Part shown: piece by piece, positions 41,447-50,079 of the stretch
How positions within the stretch are numbered: position 1 is the first letter of the stretch
How the letters are laid out: each line of letters starts with the position of its first letter
NCBI RefSeq assembly: GCF_001598055.1
Contig: NZ_CP014845.1
Coordinates: 1,922,001-1,986,000, forward strand
Direction: 5' to 3'
From: Cupriavidus nantongensis
GTDB lineage: Bacteria; Pseudomonadota; Gammaproteobacteria; Burkholderiales; Burkholderiaceae
Length of the DNA: 64,000 bases
Made by a program: the position numbers and the translations under genes
Notes under the pieces: model-generated
Told to the model about the DNA's origin: nothing
The model's database searches: none
The model's input: the letters and a program-made list of their open reading frames with translations, nothing else

Positions 41447-42433
41447 ATGATTGCATTGCCCCCGAAGCTGTTTCTCGCCTGCGCCACTGCCGTGGCCGCG
41501 GCTTTATTCGCCGCGCCCGCCGCGCAGGCGCAAACGTGGCCGGAGCGCCCGCTGCGGCTGGTGGTGCCGTTCGCGGCCGGCGGCGCCACCGACGTGCTCG
41601 GCCGCCTGCTGGCGGTTGGCCTCGGCGAAAAGCTCGGCCAGTCGGTGGTGGTCGAGAACAAGCCCGGCGCCAGCACCGTGATCGGCGCCACCCAGGTGGC
41701 CAAGGCCGCGCCCGACGGCTACACGCTGCTGCTGGCGGCCAGCACCACGCTGACGCTGAATCCCGCGATCCGCCAGCACCTGGGCTACGACCCGGTCAAG
41801 AGCTTCACCCCGCTCGGCCTGATCGCCGACATGAGCCTGGTACTGGTAGCCAACCCCGATACGCAGATCGCCACCCTCAAGGACCTGGTGACACAGGCCA
41901 AGGCCAACCCGGACAAGCTCTCCTACGGCTCGTTCGGCGCCGGCTCGTCGGTGCATTTCGGCGCGGAGATGCTCAAGGCCGCCACCGGCATCCGCATGGT
42001 GCACGTGCCGTTCAATGGCAGCGCCCCCAGCCTGACCGCGCTCGCGGGCGGGCAGGTGCCGGTGGCGGTCGATACCGTGGTGGCAACGCTGCCGCTGATC
42101 AAGGGCGGCAAGATCCGGCCGGTGGCGGTGCTGTCGCCACAGCGCCTGCCGGCCTTGCCGCAGGTGCCGACCGTCGCCGAAAGCGGCTATCCCGGCTTCC
42201 AGATGGGGACCTGGTTCGCACTGCTGGCACCCGCGGGCCTGCCCGCCCCGGTGCAGCAGAAGCTGGAAAAGGCACTGGCCGACGTCGCCAACGCGCCGGC
42301 CACGAAGGCGCGCATGGTCGAGCTGGCGCTGACGCCGGCTTATGGCAATGGGGCGGCGGTGAAGGCGCGGGTGGAAAAGGAATTGCCGGAGATGCGGGCG
42401 GTGGCGGCGCGGGCGGATATCCGCGCCGAATAA
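41447..42433 (+). CDS. Bug/TctC-family periplasmic solute-binding protein
   Basis: Tripartite tricarboxylate transporter receptor of 328 residues. The signal peptide is about residues 1-29 (LFAAPAAQAQ). Family motifs are WPERPLRLVVPFAAGGATD near the mature N-terminus, VVENKPGAS, PDGYTLLL and VPTVAESGYPGF. Bug proteins are greatly expanded in Cupriavidus and Bordetella, and usually lack adjacent membrane partners, as here. It likely delivers the substrate, or a signal, for the amidase upstream. CTGGAG precedes the ATG. Confidence 0.94.
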   Translation: MIALPPKLFLACATAVAAALFAAPAAQAQTWPERPLRLVVPFAAGGATDVLGRLLAVGLGEKLGQSVVVENKPGASTVIGATQVAKAAPDGYTLLLAASTTLTLNPAIRQHLGYDPVKSFTPLGLIADMSLVLVANPDTQIATLKDLVTQAKANPDKLSYGSFGAGSSVHFGAEMLKAATGIRMVHVPFNGSAPSLTALAGGQVPVAVDTVVATLPLIKGGKIRPVAVLSPQRLPALPQVPTVAESGYPGFQMGTWFALLAPAGLPAPVQQKLEKALADVANAPATKARMVELALTPAYGNGAAVKARVEKELPEMRAVAARADIRAE

Positions 42434-42447
42434 CGAGGGCGGCGCAC

Positions 42448-43236
42448 TCAGCGCCGCCCGCCATCCACATGCGCCGCGAAGCCCACGGCTTGCGGCGCCA
42501 CTTCCTCGCGCAGCGTGAGTTGCGGGATCAGGTAGTCCCCGCCGTTCTGCCTTCGGAACGGTATCGGTGCGGTCGTCCCCAGCGCATCCAACCGCTCGCC
42601 CAGCTCCTCGCGGATCTGCGCAAAGCGCGCCTCATCAACCTTGCCGGTCCGATACACCAGGTATGGCGGCAGCACGTCAAACCCGGGGTAGTACAGCATG
42701 CCGTGGTGGATCGGGAACAGGATGTCGTCGATCGGGCCGTTGATGCCGCGCGCGCTGTAGTGCGATTCCCAGCCGCCGGCGGTGACGATCAGCATGGCGC
42801 GCTTGCCGGCGAGCGTGCCTTCGCCATAGCGGTCGCCCCAGCGCTGGTCCGAGTGCTCGCCGACGCCGTAGGCAAAGCCATAGGCATAGACGCGCTCGAC
42901 CCAGCCCTTCAGGATGGCGGGCATCGAGAACCACCACAGCGGGAACTGCAGGATCACGGCGTCGGCCCAGCGCAGCTTGTGCTGCTCGCTTGCGATGTCG
43001 TCGCTCTGGAGTCCGTTGTCGAAGGCATGCTTTGAATCCAGCGATGGGTGGAACGGCGCGTCGGTTTTGGGAGCCTTCGAATCCGAGGCGTCCAGTTGCG
43101 GCTTCCATTGCATTGCATACAGGTCCGAGACCTGGACTTCGTGGCCGGCGCCGCGCAGACGCTGCACCGCAAAGTCACGGATGGCGCCGTTGAGCGAGCG
43201 CGGTTCGGGGTGGGCATAGACCAGCAGTACTTTCAT
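42448..43236 (-). CDS. NAD(P)H:quinone oxidoreductase, flavodoxin_2 family
   Basis: FMN/FAD oxidoreductase of 262 residues. The N-terminus MKVLLVYAHPEPRSLNGAI is the phosphate-binding start of the flavodoxin-like fold; FPLWWFSMPAILKGWVERV and TAGGWESHYSARGINGPID are the other family marks (NQO1/MdaB type). It probably reduces quinones by two electrons with NAD(P)H, avoiding semiquinone formation. It is divergent from a LysR gene with an inverted repeat in the gap, the classic arrangement for quinone- or electrophile-induced reductases. Confidence 0.9.
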   Translation of the reverse strand: MKVLLVYAHPEPRSLNGAIRDFAVQRLRGAGHEVQVSDLYAMQWKPQLDASDSKAPKTDAPFHPSLDSKHAFDNGLQSDDIASEQHKLRWADAVILQFPLWWFSMPAILKGWVERVYAYGFAYGVGEHSDQRWGDRYGEGTLAGKRAMLIVTAGGWESHYSARGINGPIDDILFPIHHGMLYYPGFDVLPPYLVYRTGKVDEARFAQIREELGERLDALGTTAPIPFRRQNGGDYLIPQLTLREEVAPQAVGFAAHVDGGRR

Positions 43237-43286
43237 GTCGGTGGCTTCACAAGTGTTGGTGAAGCCAGCATAGGCCGCGCTCCGGT

Positions 43287-43303
43287 ATATTAGAAATGAA
43301 TAT
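43287..43303. promoter_or_regulatory. LysR-type operator between the quinone reductase and LysR genes
   Basis: ATATT (43287-43291), seven bases, AATAT (43299-43303): a T-N11-A type inverted repeat in an A/T-rich patch of the 87-nt divergent gap. Likely bound by the LysR protein that follows. Confidence 0.6.
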
Positions 43304-43323
43304 CCGATATCCCAGGTATTGTC

Positions 43324-44229
43324 ATGACTAATTTCGCGGCTAGCCTGAGACGGCTCGACCTGAACCTGCTGCTGACGCTCGACGTGCTGCTGTCCGAGCA
43401 CAACGTGACCCGCGCGGCCGAGCGGCTGCATCTGTCGCAGCCTTCGGTCAGCGTTCACCTGGCCCGGCTGCGCGACCACTTCGGCGACCCGCTGCTGCTG
43501 CCGGGGCCGCGCGGCATGCGCCCCACCGCCAGGGCCGAAGCGCTGCGCGAGCCGTTGCGCGAAGCGCTGGCGGCACTGGCGCAAGCGGTTTCCGCCGACA
43601 CACCGTTCGACCCCGCCACGTCGACCCGTACCTGGCGCGTGGCGGCGACCGACTATGGCGAATCGACCATCGTGCTGCCCGCGCTGCAGGGGCTGCGCAA
43701 GGCCGCGCCCGGCGCCCGGCTGGCGGTGGTCGAGATGGTGCCGACGCGCATCGCCCGGCAGGCCGAGCGCGCCGAACTGGACCTGGCCTTCCACACCACC
43801 GACGGCTCGCCGCCAGCGCTGCACCGGCGTGCGCTGTTCACCGAACGCTATGTGCTGGCCGGCCGCGCCGGCCATCCGCGGCTGAAGCGGCGGCCCACGC
43901 TGGCGCAGTTCTGCGCGCTCGAGCACGTGATGGTGTCTCCGGACGGCGGCGGTTTCCACGGCGTCACCGACGAGGCCCTGGCCCGGGCCGGGATGCAGCG
44001 GCGCGTGGTGCTGTCGGTGCCGCACTTCCTGTTTGTCACGGCGGCGCTGGCCAGCACCGACCTGGTCGCGATGCTGCCCGAGCGGCTGGTGCGCGGCGCG
44101 CCGGCATTGCGCGCGGTGGCGCCGCCGGTCGAGGTGCCTGGCTACGAGATGTCGATGCTGTGGCCCGAGCGCGTGCATCGCGATCCGGCGCACCGCTGGC
44201 TGCGTGAACACATCGCCACATCGGTGTAA
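43324..44229 (+). CDS. LysR-family regulator divergent from the quinone reductase
   Basis: Regulator of 301 residues with winged helix at about residues 8-68 (LDLNLLLTLDVLLSEHNVTRAAERLHLSQPSVSVHLARLR) and an effector domain with TWRVAATDYGESTIVLPAL near residue 102. The LDLNLLL/HNVTRAAERL start is the NodD/LinR-like subgroup, which frequently controls a divergent quinone reductase gene. Effector unknown. Confidence 0.92.
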   Translation: MTNFAASLRRLDLNLLLTLDVLLSEHNVTRAAERLHLSQPSVSVHLARLRDHFGDPLLLPGPRGMRPTARAEALREPLREALAALAQAVSADTPFDPATSTRTWRVAATDYGESTIVLPALQGLRKAAPGARLAVVEMVPTRIARQAERAELDLAFHTTDGSPPALHRRALFTERYVLAGRAGHPRLKRRPTLAQFCALEHVMVSPDGGGFHGVTDEALARAGMQRRVVLSVPHFLFVTAALASTDLVAMLPERLVRGAPALRAVAPPVEVPGYEMSMLWPERVHRDPAHRWLREHIATSV

Positions 44230-44337
44230 GCGCCGCCATCGCGCTTTGCATACAAAACTGGAATACAATCAGCGCTTTCAACGTTGCGGCATGGCCAACC
44301 CCCTTGGCGCCTTGCCGCCCCAGTTTTGGAGGAGATC

Positions 44338-44724
44338 ATGACGTTTTCGGAAACCGGCCTGACGTCCCGCCACGTGGCCGCGCTCGCGCCGATCGGGGAC
44401 TACCTGCAGGGCCATATCACCGGCAAGGCCGAATTCATGTACAAGGCCTTCGCCGCCGACGCGCGCATCGTCTCGTTCCGCGACGGCAAGCTGCATTCGC
44501 TGACGGTGGAGGAATTCGCCACGGCGCGCTGCCCCGGCCATCCGGCCGCGGATGAAGCGCAGCGCAAGCGCTTCATCACGCAGTTCGACGTGGTCGGCAA
44601 CGCCGGCGTGGCCAAGGTGGTGCTGGAATACCCGGGCGTGACCTTCACCGACTACATGACGCTGCTCGAGATCGACGGCGTCTGGAAGATCGTCAACAAG
44701 ACCTTCAGCGCCGCGGCGCGCTGA
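44338..44724 (+). CDS. NTF2-like / putative lumazine-binding family protein
   Basis: Protein of 128 residues with an NTF2-like pattern: helix (HVAALAPIGDYLQGHITGKAEFMYKAFAADARIVSFRDGK), then strands ending VTFTDYMTLLEIDGVWKIVNKTF, typical of the Lumazine_bd_2/SnoaL-like group. Function cannot be assigned; such proteins bind small hydrophobic ligands or act as minor enzymes. GGAGGAG just before ATG 44338 fixes the start. It stands alone after the LysR gene. Confidence 0.85.
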   Translation: MTFSETGLTSRHVAALAPIGDYLQGHITGKAEFMYKAFAADARIVSFRDGKLHSLTVEEFATARCPGHPAADEAQRKRFITQFDVVGNAGVAKVVLEYPGVTFTDYMTLLEIDGVWKIVNKTFSAAAR

Positions 44725-44753
44725 GTCCGGCTTTCATCGCGGGCCGGCGCGAC

Positions 44754-45251
44754 TCAGGCCGGCAACACCGCTGTCGCTTCGATCTCGAACAGCATGTTAT
44801 CCAGCGCCAGCCGCGGCACCGGGATCAGCGTGCACGCGGGCGTCGGCCGGTCGCCCCACATCTCGCGCAGCGCCGCGCCGAAGGTGCGCAGGCGGTCGTG
44901 CGAATGGTCCACCACCAGCACCGTAAGCTTGGCCACGTCGCCGACGTCGGCACCGGCTGCCTGCAGCGCAATGCGCAGGTTGTGCATGGCGCGCGCCACC
45001 TGGCGCGGGAAATCGAGCGGCAGGCAGCCCGCGGCATCCTCGCCGCCCTGCCCCGAGACATAGACGATGCGGACCGGGCCCTCGACCAGGGCCACGTGCG
45101 AATAGCCGTTGGGCCGCGGGTCATACAGGCCGTCAGGATTGAGCAGGCTCAGCGAGTCATTGGGGCGGGCGAAAGGCACGGTCGGCGCAACTGGCAATGC
45201 GGGCATGGCGGGCGAGCGCAGCGACGAGGGCGAGAACGGAAACATGGTCAT
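44754..45251 (-). CDS. Rid-family (YjgF/YER057c) protein under a SoxR box
   Basis: Rid-family protein of 165 residues: the N-terminal 40 residues are an extension, then VRIVYVSGQGG, VARAMHNLRIALQAAGADVGDVAKLTVLVVD and the end LFEIEATAVLPA. RidA enzymes use an Arg in RxCVEV to deaminate reactive enamines; here the corresponding stretch reads PACTLIPV, so the catalytic Arg appears absent and the protein may belong to a non-deaminase Rid subfamily. The gene is divergent from soxR, with a SoxR-type promoter in the gap. The start at 45251 could also be 45245. Confidence 0.85.
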   Translation of the reverse strand: MTMFPFSPSSLRSPAMPALPVAPTVPFARPNDSLSLLNPDGLYDPRPNGYSHVALVEGPVRIVYVSGQGGEDAAGCLPLDFPRQVARAMHNLRIALQAAGADVGDVAKLTVLVVDHSHDRLRTFGAALREMWGDRPTPACTLIPVPRLALDNMLFEIEATAVLPA

Positions 45252-45286
45252 CGGCTTGTGGAAGCATCCGGGTCAGAGGAGCCGCC

Positions 45287-45317
45287 AGTATCAAACCTCA
45301 AGTTAGGTTAAGGTCAA
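45287..45317 (-). promoter_or_regulatory. SoxR-type promoter with SoxR box
   Basis: On the minus strand TTGACC (45317-45312) and GATACT (45292-45287) are 19 nt apart, the long spacing used by MerR-family activators. The spacer holds CCTTAACCTAACTTGAGG (45313-45296), which matches the enterobacterial soxS box in 15 of 18 positions. The predicted start is near 45280, 29 nt before the Rid-family gene. Confidence 0.82.
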
Positions 45318-45383
45318 GCGCGGCCATGGTGGTAGCATGGGCATTCCTGCGTTCCAACGTTGCAGCCCTGCCTGCCCTTCGCC

Positions 45384-45866
45384 ATGGCTTCCAAGCAACC
45401 GCCCGCCACGCCGCGCCGGCGCCGCCCCGCGCCCGCGGAAGAACTGCTTTCCGTCGGTGAAGTCGCGACGCGCACCGGCCTTGCGGTGTCCGCCCTGCAT
45501 TTCTATGAAGCCCGCGGCCTGATCGCCAGCACCCGCAGCGGCGGCAACCAGCGCCGCTATGCGCGCGCCGTGCTGCGGCGCCTGGCGGTGATCCGCGTGG
45601 CGCAGCGCATGGGGCTGCCGCTGGCGGTGATCGCCGATGCCATGCGCAAGCTGCCCGATGGCCGCGCGCCCACCGTGGCGGACTGGCGCAAGCTGTCCGC
45701 CAGCTGGCGCGACGACCTCGACGAACGGATCCGCACGCTGACGCAATTGCGCGACCAGCTGGACGGGTGCATCGGTTGTGGCTGCCTGTCGCTGAAGGCG
45801 TGTCCGTTACGCAATCCGCATGACGCGCTGGCGGGCGAAGGGCCGGGGCCGCATTTTGCGGAGTGA
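45384..45866 (+). CDS. soxR: Redox-sensing regulator SoxR
   Basis: MerR-family regulator of 160 residues. The helix-turn-helix (LLSVGEVATRTGLAVSALHFYEARGLI) starts at about residue 21, followed by the dimer helix and the [2Fe-2S] segment CIGCGCLSLKACPLRNP near 130-146, whose four cysteines (C-x2-C-x-C-x5-C) are those of SoxR. It senses redox-cycling compounds through oxidation of this cluster. Without a soxS gene, as in most non-enterics, it should act directly on targets; the divergent Rid-family gene is the visible one. ATG 45384 is the start nearest the conserved domain. Confidence 0.96.
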   Translation: MASKQPPATPRRRRPAPAEELLSVGEVATRTGLAVSALHFYEARGLIASTRSGGNQRRYARAVLRRLAVIRVAQRMGLPLAVIADAMRKLPDGRAPTVADWRKLSASWRDDLDERIRTLTQLRDQLDGCIGCGCLSLKACPLRNPHDALAGEGPGPHFAE

Positions 45867-45892
45867 GGCTGTGCGGACGGAGCCGTTGCGCC

Positions 45893-46276
45893 TTACTTGA
45901 AGGTCTCCAGGTACGCCAGCAGATCGGTGATCTGCTGGTCGTCGCCCAGCCCCCAGAAGCGCATCTTCGTGCCCGGCACCACCTTGCCGGGCGAGCGGAC
46001 AAAGGCGCGCAGCGTGTCGTGCGACCACACCACCTTCGACGCGCGCATCGCGTCCGAATACTGGAAATCCGTCGTGCTGCCAGCGGTGCGGCCGAAGATA
46101 CCGTTCAGCTGCGGGCCAAAGCCCGCGCGCGCATTGCGCCCGACGTGATGGCACGAGGCGCAGCGCGTCGCAAACAAGGCCTTGCCGGCCTGGAGATCGG
46201 CGGCGGCGGCGGTGGCGGCGATGGGAATGGCGGTGGAAAAGCTCAGTGCCAGCAGCGTGGCGGCGGTACGGCGCAT
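45893..46276 (-). CDS. Periplasmic class I cytochrome c
   Basis: Monohaem cytochrome c of 127 residues with a signal peptide (about 1-25) and CASCH haem motif near residue 39. The GPQLNGIFGRTAGS, FQYSDAM, and GTKMRFWGL stretches mark it as related to mitochondrial-type cytochrome c2, with Met in GTKM as the sixth ligand. It may feed a terminal oxidase or denitrification enzyme. It converges with soxR (26 nt between stops) and has its own promoter region. No specific partner can be named. Confidence 0.92.
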   Translation of the reverse strand: MRRTAATLLALSFSTAIPIAATAAAADLQAGKALFATRCASCHHVGRNARAGFGPQLNGIFGRTAGSTTDFQYSDAMRASKVVWSHDTLRAFVRSPGKVVPGTKMRFWGLGDDQQITDLLAYLETFK

Positions 46277-46449
46277 GTGCAGCTTGGATGGGAAATACTT
46301 GGGGCAGGGTTGGCATGATACATCCCGCTCCGCACGCGGCGGCCCGACCAGGGGTTACACCACGTCACACTTGCAACACTTAGCGCGCCCCATATTACAG
46401 CCCGCCCCCCTACAGTGAGCCCATGTCCAACGCCCCTTGGGAGGCAGCC

Positions 46450-46869
46450 ATGAAACGAATCATCGCAATGGCGGTAGCAGGTGGTGCAATGCTGGTGGCC
46501 AGCGCTGGTGCTTACGCCGGTGTGAATATCGATATCGGCATCGGCGTGCCTGGCGTGGTGGTGGCGCAGCCGGCGCCGGTCTACCATCCGGCCCCGGTCT
46601 ATGCCCCGGCGCCGGTGTATGCGCCCGCCCCGGTCGCCTACGCACCGCGCCCGGTTGTGGTGGCGCCGCGGCCGGTGGTGGTGGCACCGGTGCCGGTGCG
46701 CTACGACAACGACCGCGGCTATCGTCGCGCCTACTATCGCGGCTATTACCGCGATGGCTACCGCGACGGCTATCACGACCACCGCCGCGAATGGCGCGGG
46801 CGCGAGTGGGCGCAGCGCCGTGGCGACCACGACGACCACGGCCGCGGCCACGGGCCCCGCTGGGACTGA
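46450..46869 (+). CDS. Small secreted Pro/Val/Tyr-repeat protein
   Basis: Protein of 139 residues with a signal peptide (about 1-25, cut after AYA). The mature part has YAPAPV/PRPVVVAP repeats (about residues 45-85), then a Tyr/Arg/Asp-rich tail with YRDGYRDGYHDHRREWRGREW. This repeat-and-charged-tail design is common among small exported proteins of Burkholderiaceae and has no known function. ATG 46450 has GGGAGGCAGCC upstream; an in-frame ATG at 46423 would weaken the signal peptide. Confidence 0.82.
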   Translation: MKRIIAMAVAGGAMLVASAGAYAGVNIDIGIGVPGVVVAQPAPVYHPAPVYAPAPVYAPAPVAYAPRPVVVAPRPVVVAPVPVRYDNDRGYRRAYYRGYYRDGYRDGYHDHRREWRGREWAQRRGDHDDHGRGHGPRWD

Positions 46870-47019
46870 GCCCCGCCATGGCGCGGCGGGCGGGCGCGCG
46901 GCCACCGGCCGCAGCGTCCGCCTGCAAGGATGCGCCAGTCGCGCTACCCTGTCGGCAATTTCCAATCCGGGCCGGGGCCATGGCCTCGCCCCCGCCTGCG
47001 AACATGCCCAGGAGCAGCC

Positions 47020-47685
47020 ATGCCACAACCCCTCAAGATTGACTTCGTCTCCGACATCGCCTGCCCCTGGTGCGCCATCGGCCTGGCTTCGCTGCAGCTG
47101 GCGCTGCAGCGCGTGGGCGATGCGGTCGATGCCGAGATCGTCGTGCATCCGTTCGAGCTGAACCCGGGCATGCGCCCGGAAGGCGAAGCCATCGTCGACT
47201 ATCTCGGCCGCAAGTACGGCCGCACGCCGGCGCAGATCGCCGAAACCCAGGCGATGATCCGCGAACGCGGCGCCGCCGTGGGCTTTGCCTTTGGCCCGCG
47301 CACCCATGTCTACAACACCTTCGATGCCCACCGCCTGCTGCACTGGGCCGGGCTGGAAGGCAAGCAGCTGCCGCTGAAGCAGGCGCTGCTGCGCGCCTAC
47401 CATGCCGAAGGCAAGGACCCCAGCAACCATGACGTGCTGGTCGACGCGGCCCAGTCCGTCGGCCTCGACGCCGCCGCGGCACGCAAGGTGCTGGCGGGCG
47501 ACGACTATGCCGACGCGGTGCGCGCCGAAATCGGCGAATACCAGCGCATGGGCATCCAGTCGGTGCCGTCGATCATCTTCAACGACCGCTACCTCGTCAC
47601 CGGCGGCCAGCCGGTGGAGGCGTTCGAGCAGGCCATCCGCGAGATCGCTGCCGAGGCACAGCAGGGACAGCAGGCTCAAGGCTAG
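47020..47685 (+). CDS. DsbA-family oxidoreductase, FrnE-like
   Basis: Thioredoxin-fold protein of 221 residues in the DsbA/FrnE family with the active-site motif CPWC near residue 14 (FVSDIACPWCAIG) and the cis-proline loop in GIQSVPSIIFNDRYLV. No signal peptide, so cytoplasmic; FrnE-type proteins are disulfide isomerases in the cytoplasm or act on small-molecule thiols. GGAGCAGCC lies just before the ATG. A strong GC hairpin follows the stop and separates it from the convergent norB. Confidence 0.92.
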   Translation: MPQPLKIDFVSDIACPWCAIGLASLQLALQRVGDAVDAEIVVHPFELNPGMRPEGEAIVDYLGRKYGRTPAQIAETQAMIRERGAAVGFAFGPRTHVYNTFDAHRLLHWAGLEGKQLPLKQALLRAYHAEGKDPSNHDVLVDAAQSVGLDAAAARKVLAGDDYADAVRAEIGEYQRMGIQSVPSIIFNDRYLVTGGQPVEAFEQAIREIAAEAQQGQQAQG

Positions 47686-47709
47686 CCTCCTGCTTTGCCC
47701 GCCAATGCA

Positions 47710-47741
47710 AGTGGCCCGCCCGGTTACCCGGGCGGGCCACT
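47710..47741. terminator. Strong convergent hairpin, likely two-way terminator
   Basis: AGTGGCCCGCCCGG (47710-47723), loop TTAC, CCGGGCGGGCCACT (47728-47741): a perfect 14-bp stem between the DsbA-family gene and norB. No T-run on either side; CTTTCGG on the plus side is weak. Confidence 0.75.
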
Positions 47742-47763
47742 GTGCTTTCGGCGCACTAAGCGT

Positions 47764-50045
47764 TCAGCGCGCCGCGGGCTTCATCCCGACGGTGACGGCA
47801 TCGGCCGCGCGCGGCGTGCGCGTGGCCAGCCCCAGCACCACCTGCCACGCGAACGACACCGCGCCGGCGATAAACACCACGTCGCCGAAGGTGCGCACCC
47901 AGCGCAGCGTCTGCAGGATGGGCTGCTGCATGAAGGCCTCGCTGCGCGCGTACCAGGTGCCATGCTCGACGCTGGCCAGGAACTGGATGATGCCGATCGG
48001 CAGCAGGCTGGTGCCGATCATCAGCACCAGGCCGAGGTTCAGGCCCCAGAACGCGGTCTTCATCAGCGCCGGGCTGAGACGGTAGGCGGGACGCACGTAG
48101 CGCAGCACCAGCAGCGTGAAGCCCAGCGCCAGGAAGCCGTAGACGCCGAACAGCGCGGCATGGGCATGGACCGGCGTGGTGTTCTGGCCCTGGATGTAGT
48201 ACAGCGCGATCGGCGGGTTGATCATGAAGCCGAACACGCCCGCGCCCAGCATGTTCCAGAACGCCACCGCGACAAAGCACATCAGCGGCCACTTCAGGTC
48301 GGCCATCCACGGCGCGCGCCGCTTCAGGCTCCAGTTCTCCCAGGCCTCATGGCCCAGCACGATCAGCGGCACCACTTCTAGCGCGCTGAAGGCGGCGCCC
48401 ACCGCCATCACCGGCGTGGTGGTGCCGGCGAAGTACAGGTGGTGGAAGGTGCCGGGAATCCCGCCCAGCATGAACAGCGACGCCGACGCCAGGCTGGCCG
48501 CGGTCGCCATCGGGCGCGACACCAGGCCGAGCGTGGAGAAGATGAAGGCCAGCGCCGTGGTGGCGAAGACCTCGAAGAAGCCCTCCACCCACAGGTGCAC
48601 CACCCACCAGCGCCAGTACTCCATCACCGTCAGGCTGGTGCGTTCGCCATAGGCCAGGCCCGCGCCGTAGAACAGGCCGATCGCCACCACCGACGAGGTC
48701 AGCAGCGCCAGCAGGTTGCGGTCGGTGCCGCGCGCGCGCAGCGCCGGCAGGATGCCGCGCATCATCAGCACCAGCCAGATCACGATGCCGGCGAACTTGC
48801 CGATCTGCCACAGCCGGCCCAGGTCGACATACTCGTAGCCCTGGTGGCCCAGCCAGAAGTTCAGGTGCGGCGGCAGCTTCTGCGCGATCGCCAGGTAGTT
48901 GCCGGTAAACGAGCCCACCACCACGACCACCAGCGCCCAGAACAGGACATCGACGCCCAGCCGCTGGAACTTCGGATCCTTGCCGCCGTTGATCAGCGGC
49001 GCCAGGAACAGCCCCGCGGCGAGAAAGCCGGTGGCGATCCAGAACAGCGCGCTCTGGATATGCCAGGTGCGCACCAGCGCGTACGGGAACCACTGCGACA
49101 CGTCGATGCCGTAGAACTTCTGGCCTTCGACGGTGTAGTGCGCGGTAAAGCCGCCCAGGAACACCTGGAACACGAACAGCGCCACCACCAGGAACAGGTA
49201 CTTGCCCAGCGCGCGTTGCGACGGCGTCAGCGCCACCGACAGCAGCGGGTCGCGCGCCGGCGCCTGCGGCGGCGTTTCTTCCTTGCCGCGCAGGAAGGCC
49301 CACGCCCACACCAGGAAGCCGACGCCCGCCAGCAGCACCACCACGCTGATCACCGACCACACTACGTTCTCGCTGGTGGGCTGGTTGCCGATCAGCGGCT
49401 CGTGCGGCCAGTTGTTGGTGTAGGTGGCCTCATGGCCCGGGCGCGCGGTCGATGCGGCCCACGCGGTCCAGAAGAAGAAGTGCGTCAGCTGCTGGCGGCG
49501 CTCGGCAGCGTGTTCTCTTTCATCGCGTAGTGCTCGCGCGTGGTGTGCAGCGCCGGCGCATCGGAGAAAAGCTGGTCGTAGTAGGCGGCGGTGTCGGCGA
49601 TGGCCTGCGCGCGGCGCTTCGACACGGTCAGCACGTTGCTGTCCGGATCGGCGGCATTGCCGCGGTACTCGGTACGCAATTGCTCGCGCAGCGCTGCCTG
49701 CGCCGGTGCGTCGAGCTGCGCGAAGGCGCGGCCGTGGCCATCTTGCGCGGCCAGCTCCAGCCATGCGGTCAGTTCGCGGTGCAGCCAGTCGGCGGTCCAG
49801 TCCGGTGCCTGGTAGGCGCCATGGCCCCAGATCGAGCCGAGCTGCATGCCGCCGACGGACTGCCATGCGGTCTGGCCGTCGAGGATGTCGTCGCCGCTGA
49901 ACAGCGTGCGGCCCTCGGCCGTGACCACCTTGGCCGGGATGGGCGGGGCCTGCCGGTACACCTCGACGCCGTAGTAGCCGAGCAGGGAGAACGTGACCGC
50001 CAGCACGGCGATCAGCAGGAACCAGAGTTTGCGGTAGGGACCCAT
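47764..50045 (-). pseudogene. norB: Quinol-dependent nitric oxide reductase, frameshifted
   Basis: qNor-type NO reductase reducing two NO to N2O with quinol electrons. Two frames are needed: residues 1-180 start at 50045 (MGPYRKLWFLLIAV..., ending HYAMKENTLP) and stop 7 codons later, while the rest (ERRQQLTHFFFWTAWAAST to the end) continues in another frame. Restoring one base near 49503 (minus strand CTGCCG-AGC to CTGCCGGAGC) joins them into about 760 residues, the normal qNorB length. Catalytic histidines are present in HIQSALFW, VHLWVEGFFEVFAT and FHHLYFAG. The N-terminal half contains the periplasmic domain typical of qNor. The break may be real or a sequence error. Confidence 0.9.
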
Positions 50046-50079
50046 GATGCGAAGTCGTTGAGGGTGGTGTCGGGCGGGC

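Noticed and set aside
44230..44337. Promoter TTGCAT/TACAAT upstream of the NTF2-like gene
   Set aside because: The spacing of 12 nt is too short for a sigma-70 promoter.
49495..49508. Programmed -1 or +1 frameshift in norB
   Set aside because: No slippery heptamer, no stimulatory structure and no known case in qNor; a deletion or sequencing error is simpler.
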